From JAIROC01 sp031553535 (GTDB lineage: Bacteria > Bacteroidota > Bacteroidia > Bacteroidales > WCHB1-69), in assembly GCA_031553535.1 (NCBI GenBank), contig JAVBLM010000019.1:62001-126000 (forward strand): a stretch of DNA of 64,000 nt, in the 5' to 3' direction. Below the pieces are notes generated by a model, which saw only the letters and a list, made by a program, of their open reading frames with translations, did no database searches and was not told the origin of the DNA. A program made the position numbers and the translations under genes. Positions within the stretch are counted from its first letter, which is position 1. Each line of letters opens with the position of its first letter. Of this stretch, positions 15,833 through 25,691 are shown in pieces.

Positions 15833-18193
15833 TTATCTAAATTTAAAGTTCCAGGTTATGGAAGGTATGATCGGAAAGAGTGACATTTGATAAGCCGTAT
15901 TGGTAATTTCAAGTTTGTCCTGGTTCACGCTACTGCTTATAGATATGAAAAACGGATTCCTCCTGTTATAAACATTATATATAGAGAAATTCAACGAATG
16001 CTCGAACCGCTCCGTCTTTTTAATTGTCCAGTTCACCGAAATATCCATCCGGTGATAAGGGGGAACCCGGAATGCATTTTTATCGCTGTATTCAGTCACC
16101 ATATCCCAACCCACGAAATAAAATCCTACAGGTATCGTCATTGTACTGCCTGTGGCATATACCCATACCAATGAGGTAGTTAATTGCGGCAATATCTCAT
16201 AGGAAAGCATGACAGAGATATCATGCCGGCGGTCGTGTTTTGCAGGGAATTCCCTTCCCCCATTGAGGTCGGGGAAAGTCCTTCTTGTCCAAGATAACGT
16301 ATATCCTATCCAACCTGTAAATTTACCGTAGGTTTTATTTACAAAGAATTCCGCTCCATACGAGTATCCACTCCCCTGTGTATATTGCTGATCGGAATAT
16401 TTTGTTGCTTCGGTAATAGGAGAATAACCCGCTTTGTATTCCGTCAGGTTTTTCATATCCTTATAATACAATTCTATCGAGAACTCATACATATTCTTCA
16501 AGATATTCTTATATCCTCCTACGGAATATTGATTTCCAATCTGAGGCTTTACATCCGTAGTGCTGGACATCCACATATCGGTAGGCAATGAGATACTGGA
16601 CATGGCTACTTGGTGCAAATATTGGTAATTATGCATATAAGAAGCCTTAATAGCCCATGTTTTACCTATGGCAAAACGAACAGACACACGCGGCTCCAAT
16701 CCCCAGAAATCTTTTATCTTTTCTCCGCGCTTATACACAATAGAATCCTCTACACGGCCTACTTCGTTGGAAATATAAGCCGTAAAAGGCCCGACATGCT
16801 GAAAGTACGACCCCCTTAAGCCAATATTTAGTTTGATAAGTTTACCAATATCAAGTTCATCATTTACATAAATTGCCGCTTCATGGGCATTGTATACCGG
16901 AGGAGTGGGTATCTCCAGTCTTGTTGTCGCTTCTGCCATGTAAGTATTTGGTGTTATTTGATGAAAAGTGTACATTCCTCCCACTTTAAGCACATTTCCC
17001 GCCACCGGCAGGTAGGTCAACTCCATTTTAGCTGTATAATCCCGGATCCCTGAAAATATCTTTAACTTATACACATCCATTTCAATATCAGTATCAAACT
17101 GATAATCACTAAACATAAAGGAAGTATTTAGGAATAACTTACTATTTATATTATAATTCCAGCGAAACGACGCAGAGGAATTCTGCCAGGCAAAATTAGC
17201 ATACATACTACCGCTTGTACTCTTAAATCCATAAGCATCACTGCCATGATAACCGCTTAAGAACAAATGATGTTTATCATTGATCTTCCAATTCAATTTT
17301 CCATTCAGGTCATAAAAGTATAACTTAATACCTTTAGCAGGAGAATCTTTACGTAAAAAAGGTTGCATCAATGCATCAATATACGTTCTGCGGGCCGTCA
17401 ATAAGAAAGATGCTTTATTTTTCACTATCGGACCCTGAACATTTATACGGGCAAAGATAACGCCAATACCTCCTTCTACTTCATATTTTTTCATATTTCC
17501 TTCTTTCATGGAAACATTCAATACAGAGGCTAACCTTCCTCCATAATTAGCCGGCATACCCGCTTTGATCATTTCTGCCGAACGAACAGCATCCGCATTG
17601 AAGATAGAAAAGAATCCAAATAAATGCCCCGCATTGTAGATAACCGCATCATCGAGCAAAATCAAATTCTGATCCAAACCTCCTCCCCGCACATAGTATC
17701 CTGAGCTACCTTCTCCCGCACTTTGCACACCCGGTAATAACTGCACTGTTTTCATTAAATCTGCCTCTCCAAAAAAGGAAGGTGTTTTTTTTACTGCCTC
17801 AATTCTTAACTCGGTAGTTCCCATTTCTGTCGAACTAATATTTGCATCTCCCCGGGATGCAGAAATAATAATCTCTTCCATCTGATATGAAGCAGGAGCT
17901 AATTCTATATTGCGCCGGATATCTCCGGATAAGTTAATTTGTTCGGAATACTTTTCATAACCAACAAATGTCACCTCCAATGTATATTCTCCCTGCGGTA
18001 CGGTTAAGGAATAAAAACCATATACATTGGCTGTAGTCCCCTTCATATTCTCCTTGGTATATATTGTTGCACCTGTCAGAGCCTCACCATTAGCCGCATC
18101 TTTGATATAACCGCTTATCGTATAATTCCGCTGGGCAATGCCCACAACCGATACAAAAAAATAAAAGATACAAAAGAGAAAGGATTTACTCAT
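15833..18193 (-). CDS. TonB-dependent receptor with CarboxypepD-reg-like domain
   Basis: Outer-membrane active transporter of 786 residues. Signal peptide (about 1-20, ending GIAQ), a CarboxypepD-reg-like domain (about 23-100, ISGYIKDAANGEALTGATI), then a plug domain (about 130-230) with ADLMKTVQLLPGVQSAGEGSSGYYVRGG and NLILLDDAVIYNAGHLFGFF, and a beta-barrel that ends in the aromatic WNFKFR. It pairs with the DUF4249 lipoprotein immediately downstream, resembling a receptor/lid pair. The substrate cannot be read from sequence. No TAnnTTTG promoter was found in the 177 bp upstream. Confidence 0.92.
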   Translation of the reverse strand: MSKSFLFCIFYFFVSVVGIAQRNYTISGYIKDAANGEALTGATIYTKENMKGTTANVYGFYSLTVPQGEYTLEVTFVGYEKYSEQINLSGDIRRNIELAPASYQMEEIIISASRGDANISSTEMGTTELRIEAVKKTPSFFGEADLMKTVQLLPGVQSAGEGSSGYYVRGGGLDQNLILLDDAVIYNAGHLFGFFSIFNADAVRSAEMIKAGMPANYGGRLASVLNVSMKEGNMKKYEVEGGIGVIFARINVQGPIVKNKASFLLTARRTYIDALMQPFLRKDSPAKGIKLYFYDLNGKLNWKINDKHHLFLSGYHGSDAYGFKSTSGSMYANFAWQNSSASFRWNYNINSKLFLNTSFMFSDYQFDTDIEMDVYKLKIFSGIRDYTAKMELTYLPVAGNVLKVGGMYTFHQITPNTYMAEATTRLEIPTPPVYNAHEAAIYVNDELDIGKLIKLNIGLRGSYFQHVGPFTAYISNEVGRVEDSIVYKRGEKIKDFWGLEPRVSVRFAIGKTWAIKASYMHNYQYLHQVAMSSISLPTDMWMSSTTDVKPQIGNQYSVGGYKNILKNMYEFSIELYYKDMKNLTEYKAGYSPITEATKYSDQQYTQGSGYSYGAEFFVNKTYGKFTGWIGYTLSWTRRTFPDLNGGREFPAKHDRRHDISVMLSYEILPQLTTSLVWVYATGSTMTIPVGFYFVGWDMVTEYSDKNAFRVPPYHRMDISVNWTIKKTERFEHSLNFSIYNVYNRRNPFFISISSSVNQDKLEITNTAYQMSLFPIIPSITWNFKFR

Positions 18194-18370
18194 ATATAAT
18201 TACTTCGATTTAACTAAAATAACGAAAAGATAATCCTTTTCTTACGTAAGAAAACATAAAAAGATTCATAAAATACATATCAACTTTTTCACGAAAGTCT
18301 TTCTTGTTCAATTCCGTGAACCAATTTCACCAGTTATAAACTTATCCATCAATATTCCTTATCTCTCTAA

Positions 18371-21300
18371 CTAATCTTCTTCCTCTGTGGAATATTTTGC
18401 TAAGAATTTCCGTTTAGCAGCAACAGATGATGGACGATATGTATATTGAGATAGATTTTTCTTGGAATCAGACCTCAATATACGTTTATCTTGTTTCGTA
18501 TTCTTAATAAAATCATTAAATTCTTTTACTGAAGAAACTGCTTCCATTGTCGTTCCTGAATATTTAAAATAGAACCATTGCTGATCCACTTCAAAATACA
18601 TCTGCATGGATGTTTTACTATTCTTATTAGAACCTTTCTTTTGTATTTCAATAAGCCCGGGAACATATCTGTTTACTTCCTTCTTGCCGCAAATGGCTAT
18701 TCCAATCTTTCCAGTACTTACAAAAGCACGGTCATCCTGCCTCCATTCCATATTGATATCTGCAATTACAAAATTAAGCATTAGAGCCTTTGGGAGCCGT
18801 CTGAAATGATAGTATTGTGCTAATTCAGTATAATTACGTTGATACTCATCTTTGCCCATCAGTTCACGCAGGGCTGTCTGATAATGGGGCATGTCTAAAA
18901 TATCTATTCCTTCAAGATTCTGCGAAGATTCGATCTGGTCGGACATTATTTTCATTGCATCATCATTGAAATAAAAATCAATCGCAACAGCAATATCAAT
19001 AACCGCTGAATCTTGTTGTATATAATTAATTATATTTCCCATGGGGACGAATGTTACCCGCCCAAGATTAGTTCCCAAATCCAATTTCCCCTCTCCTTTC
19101 GCAATACAATTTTTCTTATTCAAAGAAACGATATTCCCCTCCATTTCCAAGTCATCAATCTTTTCACGGGAAGTAACAATATAGGAATCCATTTCTTCAT
19201 TGAAAGTAAGAAATCCGGTAGCACTTACATATTCAGCATCATTCAACTGGTCTTTAGAACGTCCAAATGCAGTATATATCTGGCCTGTCCTAACTGAAGA
19301 AGCAATCGCAGCCACAACCGGCCGATCATCCGTATTTTTTATCTTTTCATTGATAGGAATCAGAACCGAATCGGGATTAACGATTCCGGAAAAACGAATA
19401 GGTGCATATTGAGCCGTATCACAAGCATATTTTAATGTAACATTACCCCTATAATTCAAAAATTCCTCTTCTGCATTTAAGTATACATTCCCGACATAAC
19501 CAAAATGAGGATTCAATGTAAAATCAGATTCTTGTAATATTTTCCCGGATGCACGTGTTTGAATAGAACGATTTACCCAAATAGAATCCAATAAAAACTC
19601 CTGCTTCTTATCCATCGCATCCACATAATTATAGAATCCTGCTCCATTATATGTTTTGCGAGAGCCTATATTGATTCCTGCTTTAAAAATCTCATGGTAT
19701 TTCGTTCCCGTATTTGCCAATACTTTAGCGTTATCTAATTTTGCAATCTCCGCACGTTTATATATTTTCACAATACCCTGGAAAGGGAAAATAGCAGCAT
19801 CTGCTACTTCTATAAACCGAACCCCCTCCGCGACAATTTCGTATCTTAAAAAATCATACGAAGCCTTTGTAACGGTAAACTGGAGTGAATCCTGAGCCGG
19901 ATGAATAGAGATCAACTCATTTCCACTTGAGCGCATTTGATATAAGTCTCGTATTTCCGTATTCTGTAAGTCGGCTTTCGCAAAAGGATCCTCATATTTG
20001 AACTCCAGCTTATTCTCCCGAACAAGCCAATCAAACTCCTTGGAAGTAGTGGTAAACATATTAATAGGGAAGACAATCGCACATGGCCCGTCATTTGCTA
20101 TAAAGTTACCTCTACCTTTGTCCAAATCTACATGCGCCTTATGATTCGTTGCCTTAAAATGATAATCATTCGACAAGGAATCATATAATGAAATATTGAG
20201 GGCAGGTGATCGCAGTTCGTGATGCAGGAAAGTGTAATCTTTACTTATCATCTCCGAAATGTTATATCTAAAACTGCCGGAACCAACTACACCATTATAT
20301 GAAACAATAAGCTGCCCATCCAACGTGGAATTATCATACATCCTGAATAATGTATTGGTGTTGTTCACAAACATTTTATCATTATATGGCTCCCAATGAG
20401 CGTACGTATTTTTTGCCGTAACAGGAGGAAATTCAGAACCGGATTGTTGTGCATCGATCCGATAGGTATCAAACATAGCATTCATCGAATCCAGGAAAAA
20501 CAACATATTCTTTCCTTCTGCGTGAGATTGAGAATAATCCAATGTTCCCGTACAACGCAAACCCAAATTACTGAGATCTATTTTGGATGTAAAAGTTCCC
20601 CTTCCCTGATAAGCCGGTAGCCCGCCGTCCCCTGTATTATAAACAAATCCTAACGAGAAGTCAGGACGAACCCTCAATGGCTTATAGATATCGGGGAAAA
20701 TCCCACCGGAATACAAATAACCTGCAAACAACAAAGAATCGGTATCAAAATCATCCAAATCTCTGATCGTAAATTTATCTACAGCAAAATAGAACCGTTC
20801 CCTGTCATATACCCCTCCATAAACAAACGGATGGTCATAATAAACCTTTCCGGGAGACTTACTTTCAAAATACGGATAACCTGAAATATTCATCCTGCTT
20901 GATTTATTATTGGGTTGATCGATATAGAGTGTCCCGGATATATCCTGAATATAACTTCTCACTTTCTCCAAAGGATAATCCCCCATATAATTCGGAAGCT
21001 TGGATTTATCCTCTACATAAAGAACGATAGAATCTATTACCGTAAAATCCATGGTAAACTTTTCATAATTGAATTTACAGTTGGTAACCCAGAAATCAAA
21101 CAATCCGGCTTCCACTTTCCCTTCAAATAAGAAATCCCTGTTTTTCTGCATTATTATTTGTCGTCCCGCAGGTAATACATTCACAATTTGCGAATCGCTG
21201 ATAACAACCATGTCCAATCCTCTAATCGTCAAATCATAATTAAGCATACTCAATGTAGCATTGGATTTTCCTCCTCCTATGGATGACCGGAACTGCAGGA

Positions 21301-22876
21301 TATCATAGTCTTTCCTATTAACATCGTTCAATAAATAATTTCCCAACTTCTGGCGATATATAACCTCGTTGGTTAAGACATTAAAATCAATAAACCCAAA
21401 CTCGGCAAATTGGAATAAAAGACTTTGTACATCGCTTTTTGAATAACCGAAATGGCGGACTATATCATCTATTCCTGCTTTCTTTACTCCATTTATTCTA
21501 AAATATTCATATAAAGTATGTAAAGGGTTCACTTCCGACATTCCCTGCATTCTGTATACTCTCCCGCTTGTAAAGTAATCTGAAGATTCAAAAATAGCTC
21601 CGGTCTGCTCTGTCGGCCCTGGTAGCGCGGTGAATTCAATATTCGCATCATGGATCTTCCAATTTAAAGCTTCTGCATATACTTCAACATTGTGATATGA
21701 GTCAAAAAACGGCATCCGTTCCGATCCGTCCTTTCCTCGCATCAACCAGATCTCTCTGTTCTGAGGAGTATATTTCAATTGAATAGCGGAATGAGAAATA
21801 GAATCTTTGTCCAAATAAATAGAAACATTACATAATTGTCCCGCAGCTTGATCTTTCCTTAATATAAAGGATGAGGATCTTACTTTTATCACGGGTTGCC
21901 CCTCTTTCTCAAAAATCAACATCGCTAGATTCTCTGCATCTCCCTGCCCCATAAAACGAGACCCACGGACATAAACCCCTCCGATATAATTGACTTCCGG
22001 ATACATATTTTCTACCTTTATATCCTTATCATAAGAAGTAAACCGGGGATAGGTGGATTTCTCCTCATCAACTTCTGTTGTCATCACCCTATCTTCCACA
22101 ACTCCCCGTTGAGGCTTCGCAAAATAGGCAGGATTGTGATATAAAGCATTCGGGATTTCTATACGTAAAGAACGGGTAGGAATAGCATAATTCTCGAAAG
22201 TAGCATACACTCCGGGCTCACCTGCTTTTTCCCAATCCAAAGTACCCTTTTTACCAACAAAAATCGATCGCTCTGGTAAGAAAAAGCCGAAAGTGTTTTT
22301 AATCACAAGGCTATCCTTATCATTTCTTGCTACTATCGTTAATGCCGGGAACACAACCTTGGGAACCGTATCAAAATCAAAATAATACGAAGATACATCT
22401 CTGGCTAACCAACATGTCCCTCCTGTGTAAGTATTAAAAAGATGGTCTTTTATGATATTGCGGTATGTTTCCAACATATTACCATACTGTGCAATATTAT
22501 TGTTTTGAATATGAAATTTCAAACAACTAATAAAGGCTTTACTACTCTTATTTGACTGATTGGATTCTACAAATAACTTATATGTTTGAATAAAGTCACT
22601 AAATTGCGGAACAGGATTCATTTTCCTTTTCAGCATCATATTCGACAATTCAATAAAAGCCAACTGCTCTTGATCTGCAATCGAATTCCAGAATATTGGA
22701 AACTCTTTTATTGTCTGTTCTACAATATCCTTATGAGCTTTACTCGCTGTTTCGAAAAAATCGGTAAGCTCTTTTACTGTCAAATCAGGATTTGAGGAAA
22801 AAACCCTCGTATTCTGCCCAAATAATGAGGAGAAAAAAGAGAATGAAATAAATAGTAATAATGTCCCTTTCTTCAT
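18371..22876 (-). CDS. Very large exported protein of unknown function (1501 aa)
   Basis: A signal peptide (about 1-20, ending SLFGQ) precedes 1480 residues that are rich in predicted beta-strands. There is no lipobox, no C-terminal T9SS sorting domain, no transmembrane helix after the signal and no catalytic motif I recognise. Many Bacteroidales carry a similarly sized conserved hypothetical protein, but I know of no assigned function. The C-terminal 200 residues are more charged and helix-prone (FYFNDDAMKIMSDQIESS). It lies 28 bp downstream of prmA and so probably forms the last gene of a folB-tpiA-prmA transcript, although a housekeeping cluster gives no clue to its job. It is expected in the periplasm or attached to the outer membrane. 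Confidence 0.8.
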   Translation of the reverse strand: MKKGTLLLFISFSFFSSLFGQNTRVFSSNPDLTVKELTDFFETASKAHKDIVEQTIKEFPIFWNSIADQEQLAFIELSNMMLKRKMNPVPQFSDFIQTYKLFVESNQSNKSSKAFISCLKFHIQNNNIAQYGNMLETYRNIIKDHLFNTYTGGTCWLARDVSSYYFDFDTVPKVVFPALTIVARNDKDSLVIKNTFGFFLPERSIFVGKKGTLDWEKAGEPGVYATFENYAIPTRSLRIEIPNALYHNPAYFAKPQRGVVEDRVMTTEVDEEKSTYPRFTSYDKDIKVENMYPEVNYIGGVYVRGSRFMGQGDAENLAMLIFEKEGQPVIKVRSSSFILRKDQAAGQLCNVSIYLDKDSISHSAIQLKYTPQNREIWLMRGKDGSERMPFFDSYHNVEVYAEALNWKIHDANIEFTALPGPTEQTGAIFESSDYFTSGRVYRMQGMSEVNPLHTLYEYFRINGVKKAGIDDIVRHFGYSKSDVQSLLFQFAEFGFIDFNVLTNEVIYRQKLGNYLLNDVNRKDYDILQFRSSIGGGKSNATLSMLNYDLTIRGLDMVVISDSQIVNVLPAGRQIIMQKNRDFLFEGKVEAGLFDFWVTNCKFNYEKFTMDFTVIDSIVLYVEDKSKLPNYMGDYPLEKVRSYIQDISGTLYIDQPNNKSSRMNISGYPYFESKSPGKVYYDHPFVYGGVYDRERFYFAVDKFTIRDLDDFDTDSLLFAGYLYSGGIFPDIYKPLRVRPDFSLGFVYNTGDGGLPAYQGRGTFTSKIDLSNLGLRCTGTLDYSQSHAEGKNMLFFLDSMNAMFDTYRIDAQQSGSEFPPVTAKNTYAHWEPYNDKMFVNNTNTLFRMYDNSTLDGQLIVSYNGVVGSGSFRYNISEMISKDYTFLHHELRSPALNISLYDSLSNDYHFKATNHKAHVDLDKGRGNFIANDGPCAIVFPINMFTTTSKEFDWLVRENKLEFKYEDPFAKADLQNTEIRDLYQMRSSGNELISIHPAQDSLQFTVTKASYDFLRYEIVAEGVRFIEVADAAIFPFQGIVKIYKRAEIAKLDNAKVLANTGTKYHEIFKAGINIGSRKTYNGAGFYNYVDAMDKKQEFLLDSIWVNRSIQTRASGKILQESDFTLNPHFGYVGNVYLNAEEEFLNYRGNVTLKYACDTAQYAPIRFSGIVNPDSVLIPINEKIKNTDDRPVVAAIASSVRTGQIYTAFGRSKDQLNDAEYVSATGFLTFNEEMDSYIVTSREKIDDLEMEGNIVSLNKKNCIAKGEGKLDLGTNLGRVTFVPMGNIINYIQQDSAVIDIAVAIDFYFNDDAMKIMSDQIESSQNLEGIDILDMPHYQTALRELMGKDEYQRNYTELAQYYHFRRLPKALMLNFVIADINMEWRQDDRAFVSTGKIGIAICGKKEVNRYVPGLIEIQKKGSNKNSKTSMQMYFEVDQQWFYFKYSGTTMEAVSSVKEFNDFIKNTKQDKRILRSDSKKNLSQYTYRPSSVAAKRKFLAKYSTEEED

Positions 22877-22904
22877 TTGTATTTATTTTATGATTGTTTA
22901 TTTA

Positions 22905-23744
22905 TTATACCTTATAAAAACGTGCTGCTACCCAGTTATCCTGTTCCTTGTAAGAACTTAAAATAAGATTATTTTTCTTTGCCGCCTCTTCTATCACCGG
23001 CAAGTCCGGATGAATATAAAATCCACTTAAGAACAACACTCCATTCTTTTGCAATGCATTTGCATATATATGCATATCACGCAATAAGATATTCCTGTTG
23101 ATATTGGCAATGATAATATCATATTGTTTATTTACTATGTCATTGGCATCTCCTAATATTGCCTTAACTATATAGGTATGGTTCTTTTCAATATTCTCAC
23201 AGCAATTGTTGTACGCCCATTGATCATTATCTATTGCCCAAACATCTTTTGCACCACGCATAGCAGCGAGAATTGATAAGATTCCTGTTCCTGATCCCAT
23301 GTCCAAAACATTCTTGCCCTTGCAATCCTCTTCCAAAAGATAACTTACCATTTGCGCGGTTGTCTGATGATGTGCCGTTCCAAAAGACATCTTAGGTTCT
23401 ATTAGTATTTCGTATTCAATGTCCTTTCTTTGTGGATGAAACGGAGCCCGTATATAACATCTATTATCAACTAAAACAGGCTCATAATTACTTTCCCAGA
23501 CCGCATTCCAATTTTGGTCTTCAATCTCTTTAAATGAATAAGAAAATTCAAATCCGAAATCCTTTGAACCTTCCTGTAATAACTTCAAACGCTGTTCTTC
23601 AAATGTAGATTCAGGAATATAAGCAAGCAGCCCTGTTTCTGTTTCAAGAAAACTTTCATATCCTATATCTGCCAGGAAGGCAATAAGAATATCATTCCCT
23701 ATCTCAACAGGAGTTACGATGCATTTCAGTTCAACATATTGCAT
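22905..23744 (-). CDS. prmA: Ribosomal protein L11 methyltransferase
   Basis: S-adenosylmethionine-dependent trimethylation of ribosomal protein L11. A substrate-recognition N-terminal domain (about 1-75) is followed by the PrmA linker IEPKMSFGTAHHQTTAQMV, the SAM motif DMGSGTG (148-154), an acidic loop AIDND (170-174) and the PrmA signature ANINRNIL (213-220). 279 residues. It starts 3 bp after the tpiA stop, indicating coupling. Confidence 0.95.
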   Translation of the reverse strand: MQYVELKCIVTPVEIGNDILIAFLADIGYESFLETETGLLAYIPESTFEEQRLKLLQEGSKDFGFEFSYSFKEIEDQNWNAVWESNYEPVLVDNRCYIRAPFHPQRKDIEYEILIEPKMSFGTAHHQTTAQMVSYLLEEDCKGKNVLDMGSGTGILSILAAMRGAKDVWAIDNDQWAYNNCCENIEKNHTYIVKAILGDANDIVNKQYDIIIANINRNILLRDMHIYANALQKNGVLFLSGFYIHPDLPVIEEAAKKNNLILSSYKEQDNWVAARFYKV

Positions 23745-23747
23745 AGT

Positions 23748-24524
23748 TTAATTGCTTTTTGTACTTGTCTCGGCAGCATTTATTATCTCAATAAAATCCT
23801 CTGCTTTCAATGAGGCACCTCCTATTAATCCCCCGTCAACATCCTTGCAAATAAACAATTCAAGTGCATTTTGAGGATTGCAACTACCGCCATATATTAT
23901 ATAAGAATTATAAGCCTGCTCTGTCCCATATTTCTTTTCAATTAAAGAACGAATAAATGCATGCATTTCTTGCGCCTGATCAGGAGTAGCTGTCAAACCG
24001 GTACCTATAGCCCATACCGGTTCATACGCAATAATAATATGTTCAAATTTATTACTATCCAAATGGAATAGACTTTCCGTAACTTGCGTTTCTACAACTT
24101 CAAAATGTTTCTTGGATTCTCTATCGGTTAAATGTTCCCCCACACAAAAAATAGGATTTACATCATTTGCCAGTGCAACATCCACTTTCTTTCGCAACTC
24201 GGCATTTGTTTCTTTAAAATAAGTTCTTCTTTCAGAGTGACCGATAATACAAAAATCAACGCCGGATGTTTTTAACATCGAAGCACTAATTTCACCGGTA
24301 TATGCACCTTTTTCTTCTGCTGCAACATTCTGAGCACCTACATAAAAATTACTCTCTTCCGCGATATCAGCTGCCATTTCCAAATACAGAAAAGGCGGAC
24401 AAATAATAATCTCTGTCTCCAAAGGCATATCATCTACACCCTCGGCGATCGATACCAATAATTCTTCTGCTTCCGAGAATACTTTATTCATTTTCCAATT
24501 TCCTGCAACTATTTTATTCTTCAT
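23748..24524 (-). CDS. tpiA: Triosephosphate isomerase
   Basis: Interconverts dihydroxyacetone phosphate and glyceraldehyde 3-phosphate in glycolysis and gluconeogenesis. Active-site residues are visible: N9 and K11 in AGNWKMN, H96 in GHSERR, E168 in AYEPVWAIGTG (loop 6), and the phosphate-binding YGGSCNP and GLIGGASL segments. 258 residues. It lies 32 bp after folB and 3 bp before prmA. Confidence 0.97.
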   Translation of the reverse strand: MKNKIVAGNWKMNKVFSEAEELLVSIAEGVDDMPLETEIIICPPFLYLEMAADIAEESNFYVGAQNVAAEEKGAYTGEISASMLKTSGVDFCIIGHSERRTYFKETNAELRKKVDVALANDVNPIFCVGEHLTDRESKKHFEVVETQVTESLFHLDSNKFEHIIIAYEPVWAIGTGLTATPDQAQEMHAFIRSLIEKKYGTEQAYNSYIIYGGSCNPQNALELFICKDVDGGLIGGASLKAEDFIEIINAAETSTKSN

Positions 24525-24555
24525 ATCTTTACTATTTTTTATCTATGTTGTCAAT

Positions 24556-24918
24556 TTATTTTATTTCATCTGTATTCATCTCCACACTCACACTCTCTAT
24601 TTTCCCTCCTAACGGCGGATTCATTTTATAGACAGTAACCCATCCTTTTTTCAACACCGGGAAATGAAAATGTAAACTTTTTAACATACGATATGCGACA
24701 TTTTCCAACAAAGAAGAAGATTGCTCCATCTCTTCAGCAATCAGCTGATAAACTTTTTGATAGTTTATGGTTTGCTCCAAATTATCAGTCCGGGCAGCCA
24801 ATTGAATATCTACTTCCAATGAGCAATCTACTCTAAAATGAGTTCCTACAAGCGTTTCTTCCGGGAAGCACCCATGATAAGCATAAAATTGCATCCCCTG
24901 TATATTAATCCTAGACAT
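24556..24918 (-). CDS. folB: Dihydroneopterin aldolase
   Basis: Folate biosynthesis enzyme that cleaves 7,8-dihydroneopterin to 6-hydroxymethyl-dihydropterin. Family motifs: FYAYHGCFPEE near residues 11-21 with the substrate-binding Glu, a hydrophobic TINYQKVY strand/helix, LLENVAYRML, and VTVYKMNPPLGG with the catalytic Lys. I place the start at ATG 24918 (120 residues). An in-frame start at 24957 exists, but the candidate -7 box at 24955-24962 overlaps it and the family begins close to MSRINIQGM. Confidence 0.9.
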   Translation of the reverse strand: MSRINIQGMQFYAYHGCFPEETLVGTHFRVDCSLEVDIQLAARTDNLEQTINYQKVYQLIAEEMEQSSSLLENVAYRMLKSLHFHFPVLKKGWVTVYKMNPPLGGKIESVSVEMNTDEIK

Positions 24919-24954
24919 GTTTATTCCTACTAATCCTTTATATTCTTCCAAAAG

Positions 24955-24962
24955 CAAAGATA
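24955..24962 (-). promoter_or_regulatory. Candidate -7 box of the folB-tpiA-prmA operon
   Basis: CAAAGATA on the plus strand is TATCTTTG on the minus strand, a full match to TAnnTTTG, 36 bp before the folB start at 24918. Its overlap with the longer folB frame argues for the shorter start. Confidence 0.6.
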
Positions 24963-25362
24963 CACAAATTCAAAATCAGTCGAAACTAATTTTAAAGCAA
25001 GATGGAGAAGAAATCATCGTTTTCTCAAAATCAGGTTAAGAAATCCCAATAAAATAAAAATAATAAAACAGTAACCAAATATCCCATAAATTCATTAAAA
25101 AAACACTTTTCTCGTATTAATTTTTGAATATTTTATGAGTAATATGAAATATAAATTTATAAACCCACTAACAAACACACATATGAACACCTGAAAATCA
25201 GCAAAATAAAAACAATCACATTATTACATGTTATTTTTTATCAAAGAAATATTATTCTTATTCAAAAAAATATTATCTTTGTGTCATAACTATTAAGAAC
25301 AAATAAGAGGAGGTAGCCGAAAATCCTATAAAGAGTAGGCACGTTAAAAAAATTATATCGAT
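24963..25362. other. AT-rich divergent intergenic region
   Basis: About 400 bp between the folB promoter and the small lipoprotein gene. It holds the folB-side upstream sequence, long A/T tracts and the promoter of the lipoprotein (25274-25281). The leader after that box includes AGAGGAGG at about 25308. No open frame, repeat or RNA gene was recognised. Confidence 0.6.
25274..25281 (+). promoter_or_regulatory. Candidate -7 box of the small lipoprotein gene
   Basis: TATCTTTG, a full match to TAnnTTTG, 82 bp before the ATG at 25363. The implied leader is about 75 nt. Confidence 0.55.
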
Positions 25363-25557
25363 ATGAAGAAATTATTAGTAGTTTTGGGTGTAGTAGCATT
25401 AGGTTTTGGTTTCACATCTTGTAAAAAAGAATGTAAATGTAATATTGCTGGCATTAACTTTGATATGTCTAGTGCAGGAATTGATACTAAGGAAGATTGT
25501 GATGCATATGCATCACTTACAGAAGACACTCCTGGATTAAAATGTTCTTGGGAATAA
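25363..25557 (+). CDS. Small cysteine-rich lipoprotein
   Basis: A 64-residue protein with a lipoprotein signal peptide ending FTSC (lipidated Cys20). The mature part is only 45 residues and has four more cysteines (24, 26, 46, 61), enough for two disulfides, and is acidic (GIDTKEDCDAY). It has its own promoter (25274-25281) and a strong terminator (25575-25609), so it is a genuine monocistronic gene. The next gene encodes a DoxX/thioredoxin-like protein with a CxxC, so a link to extracytoplasmic thiol chemistry is possible, but that is inference. I do not recognise the family. Confidence 0.8.
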   Translation: MKKLLVVLGVVALGFGFTSCKKECKCNIAGINFDMSSAGIDTKEDCDAYASLTEDTPGLKCSWE

Positions 25558-25574
25558 ATAAGACTTAATCTAAT

Positions 25575-25609
25575 AAAAAAAAGAGACTGTTTTATTCAGT
25601 CTCTTTTTT
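25575..25609 (+). terminator. Rho-independent terminator of the small lipoprotein gene
   Basis: Stem AAGAGACTG (25581-25589) and CAGTCTCTT (25597-25605), 7-nt loop, extended by A-tract/T-tract pairing and ending in a run of T. The clearest intrinsic terminator in the window. Confidence 0.9.
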
Positions 25610-25638
25610 ATTTTCAATCGCTGTAATAATAAAAGTTA

Positions 25639-25646
25639 TATATTTG
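25639..25646 (+). promoter_or_regulatory. Candidate -7 box of the DoxX/thioredoxin-like gene
   Basis: TATATTTG matches TAnnTTTG, after the terminator and 46 bp before ATG 25692, so this gene has its own promoter. Confidence 0.5.
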
Positions 25647-25691
25647 TAATGCCAATATATTAGTTTGTCAATTTATTAAATAATTAACAAC

